A stretch of DNA of 6,449 nucleotides, from contig DDYJ01000044.1 of the NCBI GenBank assembly GCA_002347905.1, forward strand, positions 1 through 6,449, given 5' to 3'. The notes beneath the pieces were generated by a model. That model saw only the letters and a program-made list of their open reading frames with translations. It was not told where the DNA came from and searched no databases. This DNA comes from Comamonadaceae bacterium UBA2237. Its GTDB lineage: Bacteria > Pseudomonadota > Gammaproteobacteria > Burkholderiales > Burkholderiaceae_C. How positions within the stretch are numbered: the stretch's first letter is position 1; every line of letters starts with the position of its first letter. Of this stretch, positions 6,401 to 6,449 are shown in pieces. Position numbers and translations under genes: made by a program.

Positions 6401-6449
6401 TTATGCATACGCGGCGAGCAGCGGGTACTTGTTGCGGCTCAGCGCTTCG
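6401..6449 (-). CDS. C-terminal end of an unidentified upstream gene
   Basis: The minus strand has an open frame from the window edge to a TAA at 6403-6401, encoding EALSRNKYPLLAAYA. Codon third positions in this frame are mostly G or C, more so than in the other same-strand open frame, which suggests real coding. The piece is too short to assign a family. If real, the gene runs in the same direction as marR and ends 52 bases before its preferred start, or overlaps the alternative marR start at 6408 by 8 bases. The opposite strand is also open here, so an antisense gene is not excluded. Confidence 0.4.
   Translation of the reverse strand, partial: EALSRNKYPLLAAYA

Overview
The window looks like chromosomal DNA from a betaproteobacterium, most likely Comamonadaceae or a related Burkholderiales lineage. 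This is inferred from moderate GC content, frequent TTG leucine codons, and a Liv-type ABC transporter next to a TctD/TctE-like two-component system. No database search was possible. Every supported gene lies on the minus strand, so transcription runs from the high coordinates towards position 1.

In transcription order the layout is: the last codons of an unidentified gene (6401-6449); a MarR-family regulator (5824 to about 6348, or 6408 if the upstream start is used); an OmpR-family response regulator (5118-5792); a TctE-like membrane sensor histidine kinase (3660-5102); a 192-base intergenic control region (3468-3659); a periplasmic substrate-binding protein (2214-3467); the permeases livH (1361-2212) and livM (395-1345); and the start of the ATPase livG (1-398), cut by the window edge. 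A livF-type second ATPase would be expected beyond position 1 but is not visible.

The transporter genes are tightly packed: 1 base between the binding protein and livH, 15 bases between livH and livM, and a 4-base ATGA overlap between livM and livG. They almost certainly form one operon for high-affinity uptake of a branched-chain amino acid or other small organic or amino acid. The regulator and kinase are also closely coupled (15-base gap). The simplest model is that the kinase senses an extracellular carboxylate or amino acid and its partner regulator activates the transporter through the control region. That region contains a perfect 7-3-7 inverted repeat with a third half-site one helical turn away, plus a separate 20-base near-perfect palindrome. 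The direction of control and the ligand are inference.

Most of the window is an ordinary transport and regulation locus. I found no mobile element, CRISPR array, RNA gene or clearly novel system. The points most worth following are the two palindromic elements, the pairing of a TctDE-like system with a Liv-type transporter, the cysteine-free binding protein with a diverged ligand loop, and the marR gene's codon usage, which differs sharply from its neighbour.
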